64,000 nt of DNA, from assembly GCA_012026885.1 (NCBI GenBank), contig VEPL01000025.1, positions 124,001 through 188,000 of the forward strand, in the 5' to 3' direction. Source of the stretch: Betaproteobacteria bacterium. GTDB lineage: Bacteria; Pseudomonadota; Gammaproteobacteria; Burkholderiales; Rhodocyclaceae. The position numbers were made by a program, and so were the translations under genes. Of this stretch, positions 20,311-29,324 are shown piece after piece. The stretch's first letter is position 1, and each line of letters starts with the position of its first letter. The notes under the pieces are model-generated. The model was given only the letters and a program-made list of their open reading frames with translations, was not told the origin of the DNA and did not search any database.

Positions 20311-21274
20311 CACCATCCCGCTGGGCACTGGCATCGGCATCGCCAAAGTTTATGCGCTCCTTCTCGATCACCAGCGGCCGTTTCTTGACGTGGGTGTGGA
20401 TCGAGGCGATGTATTCGCCGATGATGCCAATGAAGAAGAGTTGTACGGAGGCGAAGAAGAACATGCCGATCAGGACCGGCGCCATGCCGAGAGCGAAGCT
20501 GTCCCAGTAGATCAGTTTCGCCACCAGATAGCCCACGGCGAGAAGCATGCTCAGTGCGGAAAGGGTAAAGCCGGCGATCGTTGCCAGCCGGATCGGAACT
20601 TTCGAATGGCTGGTCAGACCCAGCATCGCGATGTCGAAGAGCGAGTAAAAATTGTTCTTGGTAACCCCGCGAACGCGGCGGGGTTGCTCGAAGGGGATTT
20701 CGGCCCGCGGGTAGCCCAATTCTGCGATCAGGCCGCGGAAATAAGGGTAGGGGTCGTCGAGGGTGCGAATGGTCGCGATCACTTCGCGGTCATAGAGCCC
20801 GAAGCCGGTGAAGTTTTCGATCAACGGGACATCCGAGATCCGTCCGATTGTCAGATAGTAGGCCCGGCGCAGGAGAAACATCGTCGCCGTCTCCCGGCTC
20901 TTCGGCTTGACGCCGATCACGACCTTGAAGCCTGCCTCCCACTGCCTGAGAAATTCAGGAATCATTTCGGGCGGATCCTGCAGGTCCGATGCCATGCCGA
21001 TCACGGCATCGCCCCTGGCCTGGAAGATCGCGTGAATCGGCGAACGAAGGTGACCAAAGTTCCTGCTGTTTACAATTACCCGAACATGCGGATCTGCTGC
21101 GGTCAGTCGCCGCAGAATCGTTACCGTGTCGTCGTCCGAGGCATTGTCGATGAGCAGGTGTTCATAGTCGTACTCCACGAATCCCTGCATGACCGAGCGA
21201 ATGCGCGTGACGAGTTCTTCGACGTTGCCGGCCTCGTTGTAGCACGGGGTGACGATGGTGATCAGCTTCTTCAT
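20297..21274 (-). CDS. GT2 glycosyltransferase, polyprenyl-phosphate sugar synthase type (GtrB-like)
   Basis: A 325-residue GT2 enzyme. The GT-A domain shows TIVTPCYNEAGNVEEL at the N-terminus, IDNASDDDTV, NSRNFGHLRSP and ASDLQDPPEMIPEF, the canonical acidic motif of GtrB/DPM1 enzymes. Two C-terminal helices (about residues 230-252 and 262-290) precede a short basic tail. It would make undecaprenyl-phosphate-sugar for the GtrA-like flippase encoded two genes downstream. The start ATG 21274 overlaps the stop of the SDR gene (ATGA). Confidence 0.88.
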   Translation of the reverse strand: MKKLITIVTPCYNEAGNVEELVTRIRSVMQGFVEYDYEHLLIDNASDDDTVTILRRLTAADPHVRVIVNSRNFGHLRSPIHAIFQARGDAVIGMASDLQDPPEMIPEFLRQWEAGFKVVIGVKPKSRETATMFLLRRAYYLTIGRISDVPLIENFTGFGLYDREVIATIRTLDDPYPYFRGLIAELGYPRAEIPFEQPRRVRGVTKNNFYSLFDIAMLGLTSHSKVPIRLATIAGFTLSALSMLLAVGYLVAKLIYWDSFALGMAPVLIGMFFFASVQLFFIGIIGEYIASIHTHVKKRPLVIEKERINFGDADASAQRDGDEAR

Positions 21275-22332
21275 GGGGACCCTGTAGCCCTGGAACAAAG
21301 TCCTTGATGGATGCTGGAGGCGGTATTCGCCAATGCGGTCTCGAGGGGTATGGATTCGCGAAGGCCGAACTCGTTGCGGATAAGGCTTGTGTCGGGAACG
21401 TAGCGCCCCGGGTTCCAGCCCGTATCGTCTTTGCCAAGGATGGAAAACTGACCGTTGCCCAGGAGTAACGATGTCATGCGTGCGAGTTCAGCGATCGAAA
21501 CCGCGTGTTCAGACCCGATATTGTATGCGGCCGCCTTGTTCCGACGCGTCAGCAGCGTCAATAACCAAACAACGAGGTCGCCTGGATAAAGGTAGGAGCG
21601 AACTGCTCGGCCGCTGCCACGGACGATGACCTCTCGACCCGACAGTGCGTCCTGGATGAAGTTTCCCGCAGCGAAATGGGTTCCCAATGGCAGGAAGGGG
21701 CCAAGCAACGAGAAAATCCGGGCGGTGACGACATCGACCCCGAACTGCTTGCGATAGATGGCGCACAGCATTTCGGCTGCCCGCTTGGCTTCGCCATAGG
21801 CGTTTCTGGCGACTTGCAGGTCCGGGCTGCCGTTCCAGTGTTCGGGGATGCCGGCCAATTCTGGGGGCTGCTGCCCGTAGACCGCGCCCGAGCTGAGAAA
21901 CAGCAGCTTCACGCCCGATTGCACGGTGGCCAGTTCAAGCACGTGTTCGGTGCCGCGGACGATGGTCCGGAACACCGTCAGCGGCGCCTCCTCGTTCAGT
22001 GTTGCACTGGCATCGGTCGCTGCATGGATGATATGGGTGAACTCGCCGTCCGGCGGGGTCGCGGCGAGATCCAGTGGCGCCAGTGTGAGTTTGCCGTTGG
22101 CCAGCAGATGGCCGGCGCGCTGGCGGAAAGCCTCAGGCTGGCGGCTGGGGACCGTGATCCGTAGTTCGAGTCCCAGGCGATCGTTGGCTTGCTGCAGGGC
22201 TTCGAGCAGCCAGCGGCCAATGAAGCCGGTGCCGCCTGTCAGCAGCAGCCGGCCATGGCGCAAAGCCTCCCAGTCGATCTGGGGGGCAGCCAGGATCGCG
22301 TCAAGATCGTCCGCCAGCTTCCATGTGCTCAT
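21271..22332 (-). CDS. NAD(P)-dependent extended SDR (sugar epimerase/reductase)
   Basis: A 353-residue extended short-chain dehydrogenase. The dinucleotide motif LLTGGTGFIGRWLLEAL is at about residues 30-46, and the active-site YGEAK (Tyr-x-x-x-Lys) follows LFLSSGAVYG. In this operon it is the best candidate for the reductase that reduces the keto group after the TPP enzyme attaches a two-carbon unit, the job of YerF in yersiniose synthesis. A CDP-abequose synthase-like 4-reductase or an epimerase is an alternative. The start ATG 22332 overlaps the FkbM gene stop (ATGA); the longer frame to 22515 lies inside that gene. Confidence 0.82.
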   Translation of the reverse strand: MSTWKLADDLDAILAAPQIDWEALRHGRLLLTGGTGFIGRWLLEALQQANDRLGLELRITVPSRQPEAFRQRAGHLLANGKLTLAPLDLAATPPDGEFTHIIHAATDASATLNEEAPLTVFRTIVRGTEHVLELATVQSGVKLLFLSSGAVYGQQPPELAGIPEHWNGSPDLQVARNAYGEAKRAAEMLCAIYRKQFGVDVVTARIFSLLGPFLPLGTHFAAGNFIQDALSGREVIVRGSGRAVRSYLYPGDLVVWLLTLLTRRNKAAAYNIGSEHAVSIAELARMTSLLLGNGQFSILGKDDTGWNPGRYVPDTSLIRNEFGLRESIPLETALANTASSIHQGLCSRATGSP

Positions 22333-23477
22333 GGTCGGGCGTCTCCGGGAATCGCGTAGAGCACGCAGTCGAAACTGTTGAAGTAATGTTGGCGAATGAA
22401 CAGGCGATAGTCTGGGCACAAGCTGTCCAGCGCTTCCGGGATCGCCCAAAGATCGTCCGGGCGGTGATACAGCGATATTGCCAGCATCGGCCGATGCCGT
22501 TCGAGTAGCCGGCATGCTCCGCGGAGGGCCGCGATCTCCGCGCCTTCGACGTCGAGCTTGATGAAATCGATCGGCGTATTCGGGATCAGGTCATCGAGCG
22601 CGGCACAGGCGACATGGATGTTGCCGCTGTCGCTGAGATTGCCCCCTTCGCCCTGGCCGCCCGCGAAGCTCAGGACCTGATAGCTGTTCATCAGACCGAG
22701 CGGCAGGCAGTGGACCGGGAAGGGCGAGGCCTGCAGGCGATCAGCGAGCTTCCGGTAGTTCTCGGGGTCCGGCTCAAAGAGATGGGCTTGCGCGATCGGA
22801 TGACAGGCCGCCAGCTGCAGCAGCGAGGCGCCGTCGTAGGCACCGCCGTCGATGTAGCTGATTGGCCGCGAGGGCAGGGCAGCCAGCGTCAGCGGATTGA
22901 AATACTGCGTCAGGTCGTGCCGGAAGCTTGCATAGGCGTCGTCGAGACCGAGGCGGAAGGCGGCGATGCGATACAGGCAGCAACGGCTTTCATCGTCCGC
23001 CAGCCGGGCGTGCAGGGCCTTCAACCGCTCCAGCCCGGCAAGCAGGGACTCTGGCCCGGAAAGCCAGTAGCGCCAGCCCAGTTCGGCCGCGTAGCGGCGA
23101 TGGATATCCCAAGGGTAGGCGATGCGTGCAAAAGCGTGCATGCGCGCCAGCTTCGCGAGTTGGTCGAGCGGGGCTGTCCGGTTGTGGATGGCGATTACCA
23201 GCTGGTCCTCCGCAGCGGGGGCGACTTGCGCCCAACCCAGCACCGGGAGACCGAGGAATTCGCCCCGCTGCGGCTGCGTTTCGATGAAACCGCGGATCGT
23301 GAACCGTGCGGCCAGCAGCGTGGCGTGGACGTCCTGGGCGAAGCGGCCGGCGCCGAAGATCCAGACAGGCCGGTCGGGGTGCAGATCGAGCGCCGGGGTT
23401 GCCGCTGCACGCTGTCCGAGCGCGTCGTAGGCTGCGGCGTCCGGGATCACGCCCGCGCTCAGCTCAGTCATCGCCAT
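22329..23477 (-). CDS. FkbM-family methyltransferase with N-terminal Rossmann-like domain
   Basis: A 382-residue protein. The C-terminal half is an FkbM methyltransferase: YIDGGAYDGASLLQLA (SAM motif, about residues 210-225), HLFEPDPENYRKL, and DFIKLDVEGAEIAALRGA are diagnostic. The N-terminal ~100 residues hold a nucleotide-binding-like domain starting VWIFGAGRFAQDVHATLL, like the small domain found in sugar acyltransferases. It probably O-methylates a sugar of the polysaccharide. Translation overlaps the TPP enzyme gene upstream and the SDR gene downstream, so it is tied into the same pathway by gene order. Confidence 0.85.
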   Translation of the reverse strand: MAMTELSAGVIPDAAAYDALGQRAAATPALDLHPDRPVWIFGAGRFAQDVHATLLAARFTIRGFIETQPQRGEFLGLPVLGWAQVAPAAEDQLVIAIHNRTAPLDQLAKLARMHAFARIAYPWDIHRRYAAELGWRYWLSGPESLLAGLERLKALHARLADDESRCCLYRIAAFRLGLDDAYASFRHDLTQYFNPLTLAALPSRPISYIDGGAYDGASLLQLAACHPIAQAHLFEPDPENYRKLADRLQASPFPVHCLPLGLMNSYQVLSFAGGQGEGGNLSDSGNIHVACAALDDLIPNTPIDFIKLDVEGAEIAALRGACRLLERHRPMLAISLYHRPDDLWAIPEALDSLCPDYRLFIRQHYFNSFDCVLYAIPGDARP

Positions 23478-25248
23478 GTGCGCGGATTGCTCTGGCCGAG
23501 CGGCGGACCGCTTCCAGTTCCTCGGCGGGCAGGAAGGGGTACATGTCGTCCAGCGCAGGGGACACGAATTTCCCGGTATCGTCTACGCGGGACTTGATCC
23601 GCGGCGCGAAACCCTGCGCTGGGTCGACCCGCAGGTCGAGCAGAAGCGGGCCATCCTGTGCCAGCCAATATCCGATTTCGTCGATGTCTCTGATCGTCGC
23701 GGCGGCCAGGCCGTAGGCGCGGGCGACCGCGGCAAAGTCGGGGAAATCGACGCCCGAGGCCGGGGTCGCACCGACGACCTTGCCGAAAAAATTCTCGTGT
23801 GTCTGCCAGATCGACAGGTAACCGGCATTGTTGAGCACGATGACGATGATCCTCGCCTGCAGTGTCTTGAGCGTCTGCAGTTCCTGGATATTCATCTGCA
23901 GGCTGCCGTCGCCGGCGAAACAGACGACCCGGGGAGCGGCGCGCGAAGCGCCGATCGCTGCCGGCAGGTCGTAGCCCATCGAGGCGGCGCCGGAGTTGCT
24001 GAACATTCGCTGGCCAGCCCGCAGGTGACCGACCTGGAAGGGCAGGATGCAGGCCGAGGCATTGCCGCAGACGACGACGTCGTCGCCACGTAGCCGCCGA
24101 AAAATTTCCGCGACGGCAGCATAGGGGTTCAGGGGGGCGTTGTCGGCCTGATGGTGTTCTGCCGCCGGGGCATACTTGTCGGCGGTCTGCTGGCACCATG
24201 CCTGCCAAGGTGAGAAGTCGGGCAGGCGATGGCCCTCAAGGGCAGTTGCCAAGGCCGCGATGAATTTGCCGGCATCCGCGACGACGCCCAGTGCGGGGCG
24301 GAACAGGGGCTTGTCGAGTTCTGTAGGATCGATATCGACCTGCGCGACCCAGGCGTTTTCGGCGAAGGCATTCCAGTTGTAGCCGGTCTGCCGGATGTTG
24401 AGCCGGGAGCCGAGCACCAGCACGAAATCGGCGTTCTGCGTGCAGAAATTGCCGGCGCGGGTGCCGATGCTGCCCGGGCGCCCCGCGAACAGCGGGTGCG
24501 AGGAGTCGATCAGATCGTGCGTCCAAGCCGTCGCCAGCGGAATGCCGCTGCGCTCGACGAGGTCGAGCAACTGCCGGGTCGCACCGGCGAGGCGAACGCC
24601 GGTGCCGGCGAGGATCAGCGGGCGATGGGCGCCGCGCAGGCGTGCACAAATTTCCTCGATCTGTGCCATGTCCGGCGCCGGGGGGGGCGGGAAGCGTGGC
24701 TGTGGAATCTCGACTTGCACCGTCGACGACTGGATATCCAGCGGGACATCGAGCCAGACCGGACCGGGCCGGCCGCTCACCGCCGCGACGAAGGCCCTGG
24801 GCAGGAACTCGGCGATATCCTCTGGGCTGCGGATCTGGCGGACGAACTTGCACAGCGGAGTCGCTAGTTCGACAGTCGGTCCTTCCTGGTCTCCCAGTTG
24901 CCGCAGGGCCGGCAGATCATGGAACCCGAGGCAGGTTTCGCGCTTGACCTGGCCGGAGATCACGATCATCGGGATCGAGTCCGTATAGGCGCCGAACACC
25001 CCGTTCAGGCCGTTGATCGCCCCAGGTCCGGTGGTCAATACCGCGACTGCAGGTTTGCGGGCCGTCCGGGCATAGCCCTCGGCAGCCATGGTGCAGGCTT
25101 GCTCATGGTGCATGTAGGTCGAACGGATTCGCGGGTGGGAGCCGAAGGCCTGATTCAGGAACATCGCCCCGCCCCCGGTGACAGTGAAGTTCTCGGTGAC
25201 GCCTTGCTCAGCCAGCCAGTCGGCGATTTGTTCGGATATGTTTTTCAC
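23464..25248 (-). CDS. TPP-dependent enzyme, acetolactate-synthase fold, predicted sugar two-carbon transferase (YerE-like)
   Basis: A 594-residue thiamine-diphosphate enzyme with the three-domain layout of the acetolactate synthase group: the N-terminal domain with the TPP-activating Glu49 (HHEQACTMAAEGYAR), a central Rossmann domain (about residues 195-340) and the C-terminal TPP domain with GDG (446-448) and NNAGY (473-477). A true IlvB would be next to ilvN or ilvC. Here the gene sits between sugar methyltransferases and downstream of rfbFGH. YerE, which adds an acetyl unit from pyruvate to CDP-4-keto-3,6-dideoxyglucose, has this family and context. The yersiniose-type role is inference; sugar specificity cannot be read from sequence. 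Confidence 0.8.
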   Translation of the reverse strand: MKNISEQIADWLAEQGVTENFTVTGGGAMFLNQAFGSHPRIRSTYMHHEQACTMAAEGYARTARKPAVAVLTTGPGAINGLNGVFGAYTDSIPMIVISGQVKRETCLGFHDLPALRQLGDQEGPTVELATPLCKFVRQIRSPEDIAEFLPRAFVAAVSGRPGPVWLDVPLDIQSSTVQVEIPQPRFPPPPAPDMAQIEEICARLRGAHRPLILAGTGVRLAGATRQLLDLVERSGIPLATAWTHDLIDSSHPLFAGRPGSIGTRAGNFCTQNADFVLVLGSRLNIRQTGYNWNAFAENAWVAQVDIDPTELDKPLFRPALGVVADAGKFIAALATALEGHRLPDFSPWQAWCQQTADKYAPAAEHHQADNAPLNPYAAVAEIFRRLRGDDVVVCGNASACILPFQVGHLRAGQRMFSNSGAASMGYDLPAAIGASRAAPRVVCFAGDGSLQMNIQELQTLKTLQARIIVIVLNNAGYLSIWQTHENFFGKVVGATPASGVDFPDFAAVARAYGLAAATIRDIDEIGYWLAQDGPLLLDLRVDPAQGFAPRIKSRVDDTGKFVSPALDDMYPFLPAEELEAVRRSARAIRAHGDD

Positions 25249-25257
25249 CTTGAATAT

Positions 25258-25986
25258 CTACTTTTTTATCAGGATTGCGTGTCCGTTTAGATTGTGAATG
25301 AAAGTGAAACCCGGGGCGCTTCGAATCTCATTCACGAATGTTGTTACCCCCTCGCAGGTCGAGAATCCATAGTCATCGAATACGATGGCTCCGCCGCCTG
25401 ATAGCCGTGGTGCGGACCAATCAAATACTTCCTTGGCCGACGTGTAGACATCTACATCACAATGCACCAAAGCAAGTTTTCCCGGGATCTTGTTGGCTGT
25501 TTCGTCCGGGAAGATGCCTTTCAATATTGATGTGTTTCTCAATCGCAGCGTCTTGATCAATCCATTGACCAAATCGAGAGAGGTGTCCGAATGCTCCCCG
25601 CCTTGATATACGGGATCCCTCTCGCAGGCTTTGACTACCCCGCTAAAGGTGTCCGCGAGAAATACCTGTTTTTGTGAATTGCGGACCGCATGCGCTATCA
25701 ACGCCCCCGTTCCTCCTCGCCATACGCCGACTTCCAGAATGTCACCTTCGACCTGAAGTGACTGCGCAGCAAGTTGCCACAGTTCGTAGCATCGATAAAT
25801 ATCAACCAAGGTGCTGGACTCAATTGCGTGGAAAATTTCCAGAAAGTCAGAGTCCGAGAGCCATGGTGAATAGGTCGCATGCGGAAGAACGCGATGATGC
25901 TGAATATTCGGCGTCGAAGGCTGATGCCAGGGCGGTTGTTTCCGGATTTCCTTGTACGCTTGAGTTATCTTTTCTTTCTGGTCCAT
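25258..25986 (-). CDS. TylF/MycF-family sugar O-methyltransferase
   Basis: A 242-residue methyltransferase of the macrocin O-methyltransferase family. Markers are LVDIYRCYELWQL, the SAM motif DILEVGVWRGGTGALIA, LADTFSGVVKA, LALVHCDVDVYTSAKEV (metal-binding Asp pair) and GAIVFDDYG. TylF enzymes methylate sugar hydroxyls using SAM and Mg2+. I used ATG 25986; a TTG six codons upstream, two bases after the previous stop, is also possible. It is one of six methyltransferase genes in the polysaccharide locus. Confidence 0.87.
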   Translation of the reverse strand: MDQKEKITQAYKEIRKQPPWHQPSTPNIQHHRVLPHATYSPWLSDSDFLEIFHAIESSTLVDIYRCYELWQLAAQSLQVEGDILEVGVWRGGTGALIAHAVRNSQKQVFLADTFSGVVKACERDPVYQGGEHSDTSLDLVNGLIKTLRLRNTSILKGIFPDETANKIPGKLALVHCDVDVYTSAKEVFDWSAPRLSGGGAIVFDDYGFSTCEGVTTFVNEIRSAPGFTFIHNLNGHAILIKK

Positions 25987-26005
25987 GATCCGTGGTTTTG
26001 CCAAA

Positions 26006-26863
26006 TTAGGCCGTAGCGTTAGAGCAAATTGCGCAGAGTACTGAAGATTCAGGCGAGTCCTGGCGTTCGACGAGTTGTTTTACGTCCAGTCCAGCCCGCG
26101 TGATCAGGGCCTCCAGGGCTGCCCTGGAAAAGAAATTGACATGTTCGTGCCAGTGGCGCTTGCTCTGCCAGAGCGCACTGGTGTTACCACGCGCGAGCTC
26201 TCCCATCAGCTTTTCGTACGGGACTTCAATGTACAGGAGGGCACCCCGACCTGTTAGCGGGGCAATTTTCTCGAGCAGCGAAATCGGTGAGGACAGATGC
26301 TCCAGCACGTGGCTGAGAACGACGAGATCGTAATCTCCGGCCAGGGCCAGGGCCGGGGTGATTGCCTGGGTGCCGGGCAGGGTTTCCTTGCCGGAAATAT
26401 CAACGATGTGGCAACAGTCGGCTGTGATGCGGAAGGGCGTGTTCCTGCCATCATCGCCACCCCAGTCGAGGATGCGTGGCCGATCGGGGAGTCTGCCGCG
26501 AAACTGGCTCTCGACTGCCATGGCATGGCTTAGTCGCCCGAGGGCTTCGTTGCGCTGCACGTAGCCGGGCTCATATCGTTCGCGCAAGGCGGTATAGGCC
26601 GGACCGCGGTAGTCGGCATAGAGGGCTGACAATTCCGGTTCGCCAAAGCGCAGGTCCATGAACAGGCCGCCGCAGCGGGGGCAGTGCAGCGTATTGCAGC
26701 GGGCCTGGCACGGGCCGACGGGAACGTCGCGCAGGCCCCAGTCAGGGGTGATTTCGACTGCAGCATAGCCGAGCGCCCGATGGGCGACGAAGGGCATGAT
26801 GATTGCCGGGGAGGACTCCGGTGCATCGTGGTCGCAATAGATGCAGCGGCGCGCGATTTCCAT
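26006..26863 (-). CDS. Methyltransferase with N-terminal zinc-binding region
   Basis: A 285-residue protein. The N-terminus has paired cysteines (RCIYCD at residues 7-12 and CNTLHCPRCGGLF near 56-68), a probable zinc site like that of sugar C-methyltransferases. A class I methyltransferase domain follows with ILDWGGDDGRNTPF as the SAM motif and LVVLSHVLEHLSSPISLLEKI. Sugar C-methyltransferases of the TylC3/NovU type share this zinc-plus-SAM layout but are longer (~400 aa), so C-methylation is only a possibility. It lies 7 bases after the NeuB-like gene. Confidence 0.75.
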   Translation of the reverse strand: MEIARRCIYCDHDAPESSPAIIMPFVAHRALGYAAVEITPDWGLRDVPVGPCQARCNTLHCPRCGGLFMDLRFGEPELSALYADYRGPAYTALRERYEPGYVQRNEALGRLSHAMAVESQFRGRLPDRPRILDWGGDDGRNTPFRITADCCHIVDISGKETLPGTQAITPALALAGDYDLVVLSHVLEHLSSPISLLEKIAPLTGRGALLYIEVPYEKLMGELARGNTSALWQSKRHWHEHVNFFSRAALEALITRAGLDVKQLVERQDSPESSVLCAICSNATA

Positions 26864-26870
26864 CCTTGGC

Positions 26871-27980
26871 CTACGTGCCCCGTCCTTCGATCAAGCCGCG
26901 CAGGGCAGGATTCTCGGCGTAAGGGCCGTCGATGTCGTGAATCGTCAATGGCGAGTCGGCAGCCAAGGCCTTCGTCAGTTGCTCGCCATTCATGACTTCA
27001 CGGCACGATAGCTGCCCTTTTTGCAATGGCACTGCGAGGTAGAAATCGCGTTCGAAAGTTTCGCTGGAGAAGGTGTAGCCGGCGGGAAGGGTGCGTCGCG
27101 CATAAACGCCGCGGACGAGCGCATCGAGGTATTCGATTTCCTTCCTCGAGCAAACCCGGCGGGCACTCGAGGTGCCGCCGCACATCTCTCGCGCCTTGTG
27201 GAATGCCTTGAACCAGCGGTCGACTTGTTCGGGGACCGAGCAGTAAGGCGAGACGGGGACGTCGTTGTGTTCGATGTCGATGTGTCGCTCCCAGGTCCGG
27301 GCACCCTTGGCGTAGCTGATGAACATGGACGCATCCCAGGAGCGATATTCATGGGTCGAGAAGCCGATGACGTGGTTCGGATAGCGCTGTTTGAGGTAAT
27401 CGATCTGGTTCATCTCGAGGTCGTCGTCCTCGGACGGGTAGAGCGAGACGCAATGGTTAATCGCCAGAGGGATGTTGCGCCGCTCGAAGAAGGCGACCAG
27501 GTCGTCGAGGTTCTTTTCCGAGGCGCCGCCGGAGGAGGCGATGACGGGGAGTCGCTTGGAGGCGATTTTTTCGATTAGTGGCCAATCGTTGAGGTCGGAG
27601 CTCGCGATCTTGATGATCGGCAAACCGAACTCGATGCACAAATCCACAGACCGCTCATCAAACGGCGTGGCCATCGGAATTGCCGACAGGCGTTTGATCT
27701 CGGCAACCATCTTGGCGAAATCCTCTCTGGATAGCCTGGTGTCTTCCGTTTTTTTGATATAGCGGATGGACTGGTTGCCCTTGAAGTCCTGATGGATGAA
27801 TTCATCAACGTCACGGAACTGCAACTTGATGGCTGCCTTGACGTTGTTGTAGCGAACGACTGTTGCGTGGTCGCGGATAATCTTCATGCCGCGCTCCAGA
27901 TCGCCCCAGTGGTTGTTTGCAAGTTCGAGAACGAACAGGTTCTCGAAGATCTCGTTCTGTTTCCGGATAGATGAATTCAT
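26871..27980 (-). CDS. NeuB-like (N-acetylneuraminate synthase family) protein with SAF domain
   Basis: A 369-residue protein of the NeuB/PseI group, which condenses phosphoenolpyruvate with a sugar to make nonulosonic acids. The TIM-barrel part has LELANNHWGDLERG, AAIKLQF, MATPFDERSVDLC, IKIASSDLNDWPLI and VIASSGGASE. The C-terminal ~60 residues (from about PAGYTFSSETF) look like the antifreeze-like SAF domain. The usual E-K-H-F/L-T motif is replaced by ERHIDIEHNDVP, so the active site is divergent. No CMP-sugar synthetase, epimerase or aminotransferase for a nonulosonic acid pathway is in the window. Its substrate is therefore open. Confidence 0.82.
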   Translation of the reverse strand: MNSSIRKQNEIFENLFVLELANNHWGDLERGMKIIRDHATVVRYNNVKAAIKLQFRDVDEFIHQDFKGNQSIRYIKKTEDTRLSREDFAKMVAEIKRLSAIPMATPFDERSVDLCIEFGLPIIKIASSDLNDWPLIEKIASKRLPVIASSGGASEKNLDDLVAFFERRNIPLAINHCVSLYPSEDDDLEMNQIDYLKQRYPNHVIGFSTHEYRSWDASMFISYAKGARTWERHIDIEHNDVPVSPYCSVPEQVDRWFKAFHKAREMCGGTSSARRVCSRKEIEYLDALVRGVYARRTLPAGYTFSSETFERDFYLAVPLQKGQLSCREVMNGEQLTKALAADSPLTIHDIDGPYAENPALRGLIEGRGT

Positions 27981-28007
27981 CGGGATTGGCGGGTTTCTCA
28001 GGTGATA

Positions 28008-29324
28008 TTAGAACTCGGGTTGACAGAAGCCACGCAATTTTTCTGCCACGTAATCGAGATGCAGCGGGTTCAATCCTGGCCAGATTCCCAGCCAGAAGGT
28101 GTCGTTCATGATGCGGTCGGCGTTCTCCAGCGATCCGGCGACGCGATAGTGCCGGCCTGCCATGTAGGGTTGCCGGATCAGGTTGCCGGCGAAGAGCAGC
28201 CGGGTGCCGATCTTGTGCTCATCGAGATAACGCAACAGCGTCACGCGGTCGAATGGGGCGTCGGCGCTCAACGTGACCGGAAACCCGAACCATGCAGGAT
28301 CGCTGTCTGTCATCGCTTCGGGAAGGGTCAGGAAATCGGCAATATCCGCGAGTCGACCGTAGAGTTCTGCGAAGTTGCGCTTGCGTGCCGCGACGAAGTC
28401 ATCAATGCGGTCAAGCTGTGCAAGGCCGATCGCCGCCTGCATGTCGGTGATCTTCAGGTTGTAACCGAGGTGGGAGTAGATGTATTTATGGTCGTAGCCG
28501 GCTGGCAGGTCGCCGAGTTGCCAGTCGAAGCGCTTGCCGCAGGTGTTGTCGCAGCCCGGGTTGCACCAGCAGTCGCGGCCCCAGTCGCGGAAGGATTCGA
28601 CAATGCGCTTGAGCAGCGGGTCATTGGTGAAGACGGCACCGCCTTCGCCCATGGTGATGTGGTGCGCGGGGTAGAAAGACAGGGTGCCGAGGTGGCCGAA
28701 CGTGCCAACCTTGCGCTCCCGGTAGGTTGAGCCGAGCGCGTCGCAGCAGTCTTCGACCAGCCAGAGGCCATGCTTGTCGGCAATTGCGCGCACTTCCTCG
28801 GCCGCGAAGGGGTTGCCCAAGGTGTGCGCGAGCATGATAACGCGGGTCTTGCCGGAAATCGCGGCCTCGATGGCCTCGGGCAGCGGGTTGTAGGTGGGGA
28901 TGTGCGAATCGACGAAGACCGGGACGAGGTTGTTCTGGAGGATCGGGTTTACCGTGGTGGGGAAGCCGGCAGCTGCCGTGATGACTTCGTCGCCGGGTTT
29001 TAGCGCGCGTTCGCCCAGCAGGGGCGAGGTGAGGGCGGTCAGTGCCAGCAGGTTGGCGCTGGAGCCGGAGTTGCAGGTGAGTGCGTGCCGGACACCGAGG
29101 TAGTCGGCCAGCTTGCGTTCAAAGGCATCGTTGTAGCGGCCTGTAGTCAGCCAGGCATCGAGCGAGGCATCGACCAGGTTGACAAGTTCTTCTTCGCCGA
29201 GGACTTTCCCCGAGGGGGGTACCGGGGTATTTCCCGGGGAGAATGGCGCAGGCGAGAGCTTGCTGCGTGCGAATTCGCGCACGAGTTCGAGCAGTTGCGC
29301 GCGCTCCTGATCAACGGGAAGCAT
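28008..29324 (-). CDS. rfbH: CDP-4-keto-6-deoxy-D-glucose 3-dehydrase (E1)
   Basis: A 438-residue PMP-dependent [2Fe-2S] enzyme that removes the 3-hydroxyl of CDP-4-keto-6-deoxyglucose. The DegT-like fold carries HHITMGEGG, where His221/222 replaces the PLP lysine of transaminases, the hallmark of this dehydrase. Four cysteines (252, 254, 258, 262 in [13 protein letters not shown]) match its iron-sulfur site. The enzyme needs a ferredoxin-type NADH reductase (E3, RfbI/DdhD), which I do not find in this window. It overlaps rfbG by 14 bases and lies 27 bases before the NeuB-like gene. Confidence 0.94.
   Translation of the reverse strand: MLPVDQERAQLLELVREFARSKLSPAPFSPGNTPVPPSGKVLGEEELVNLVDASLDAWLTTGRYNDAFERKLADYLGVRHALTCNSGSSANLLALTALTSPLLGERALKPGDEVITAAAGFPTTVNPILQNNLVPVFVDSHIPTYNPLPEAIEAAISGKTRVIMLAHTLGNPFAAEEVRAIADKHGLWLVEDCCDALGSTYRERKVGTFGHLGTLSFYPAHHITMGEGGAVFTNDPLLKRIVESFRDWGRDCWCNPGCDNTCGKRFDWQLGDLPAGYDHKYIYSHLGYNLKITDMQAAIGLAQLDRIDDFVAARKRNFAELYGRLADIADFLTLPEAMTDSDPAWFGFPVTLSADAPFDRVTLLRYLDEHKIGTRLLFAGNLIRQPYMAGRHYRVAGSLENADRIMNDTFWLGIWPGLNPLHLDYVAEKLRGFCQPEF

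Noticed and set aside
23464-25248. Acetolactate synthase large subunit (IlvB)
   Set aside because: No ilvN/ilvC neighbour; embedded in a sugar operon with rfbFGH and methyltransferases, so a sugar-modifying TPP enzyme is more likely.
26871-27980. A complete sialic or legionaminic acid pathway
   Set aside because: Only a divergent NeuB-like gene is present; no CMP-sugar synthetase or other pathway genes were found in the window.
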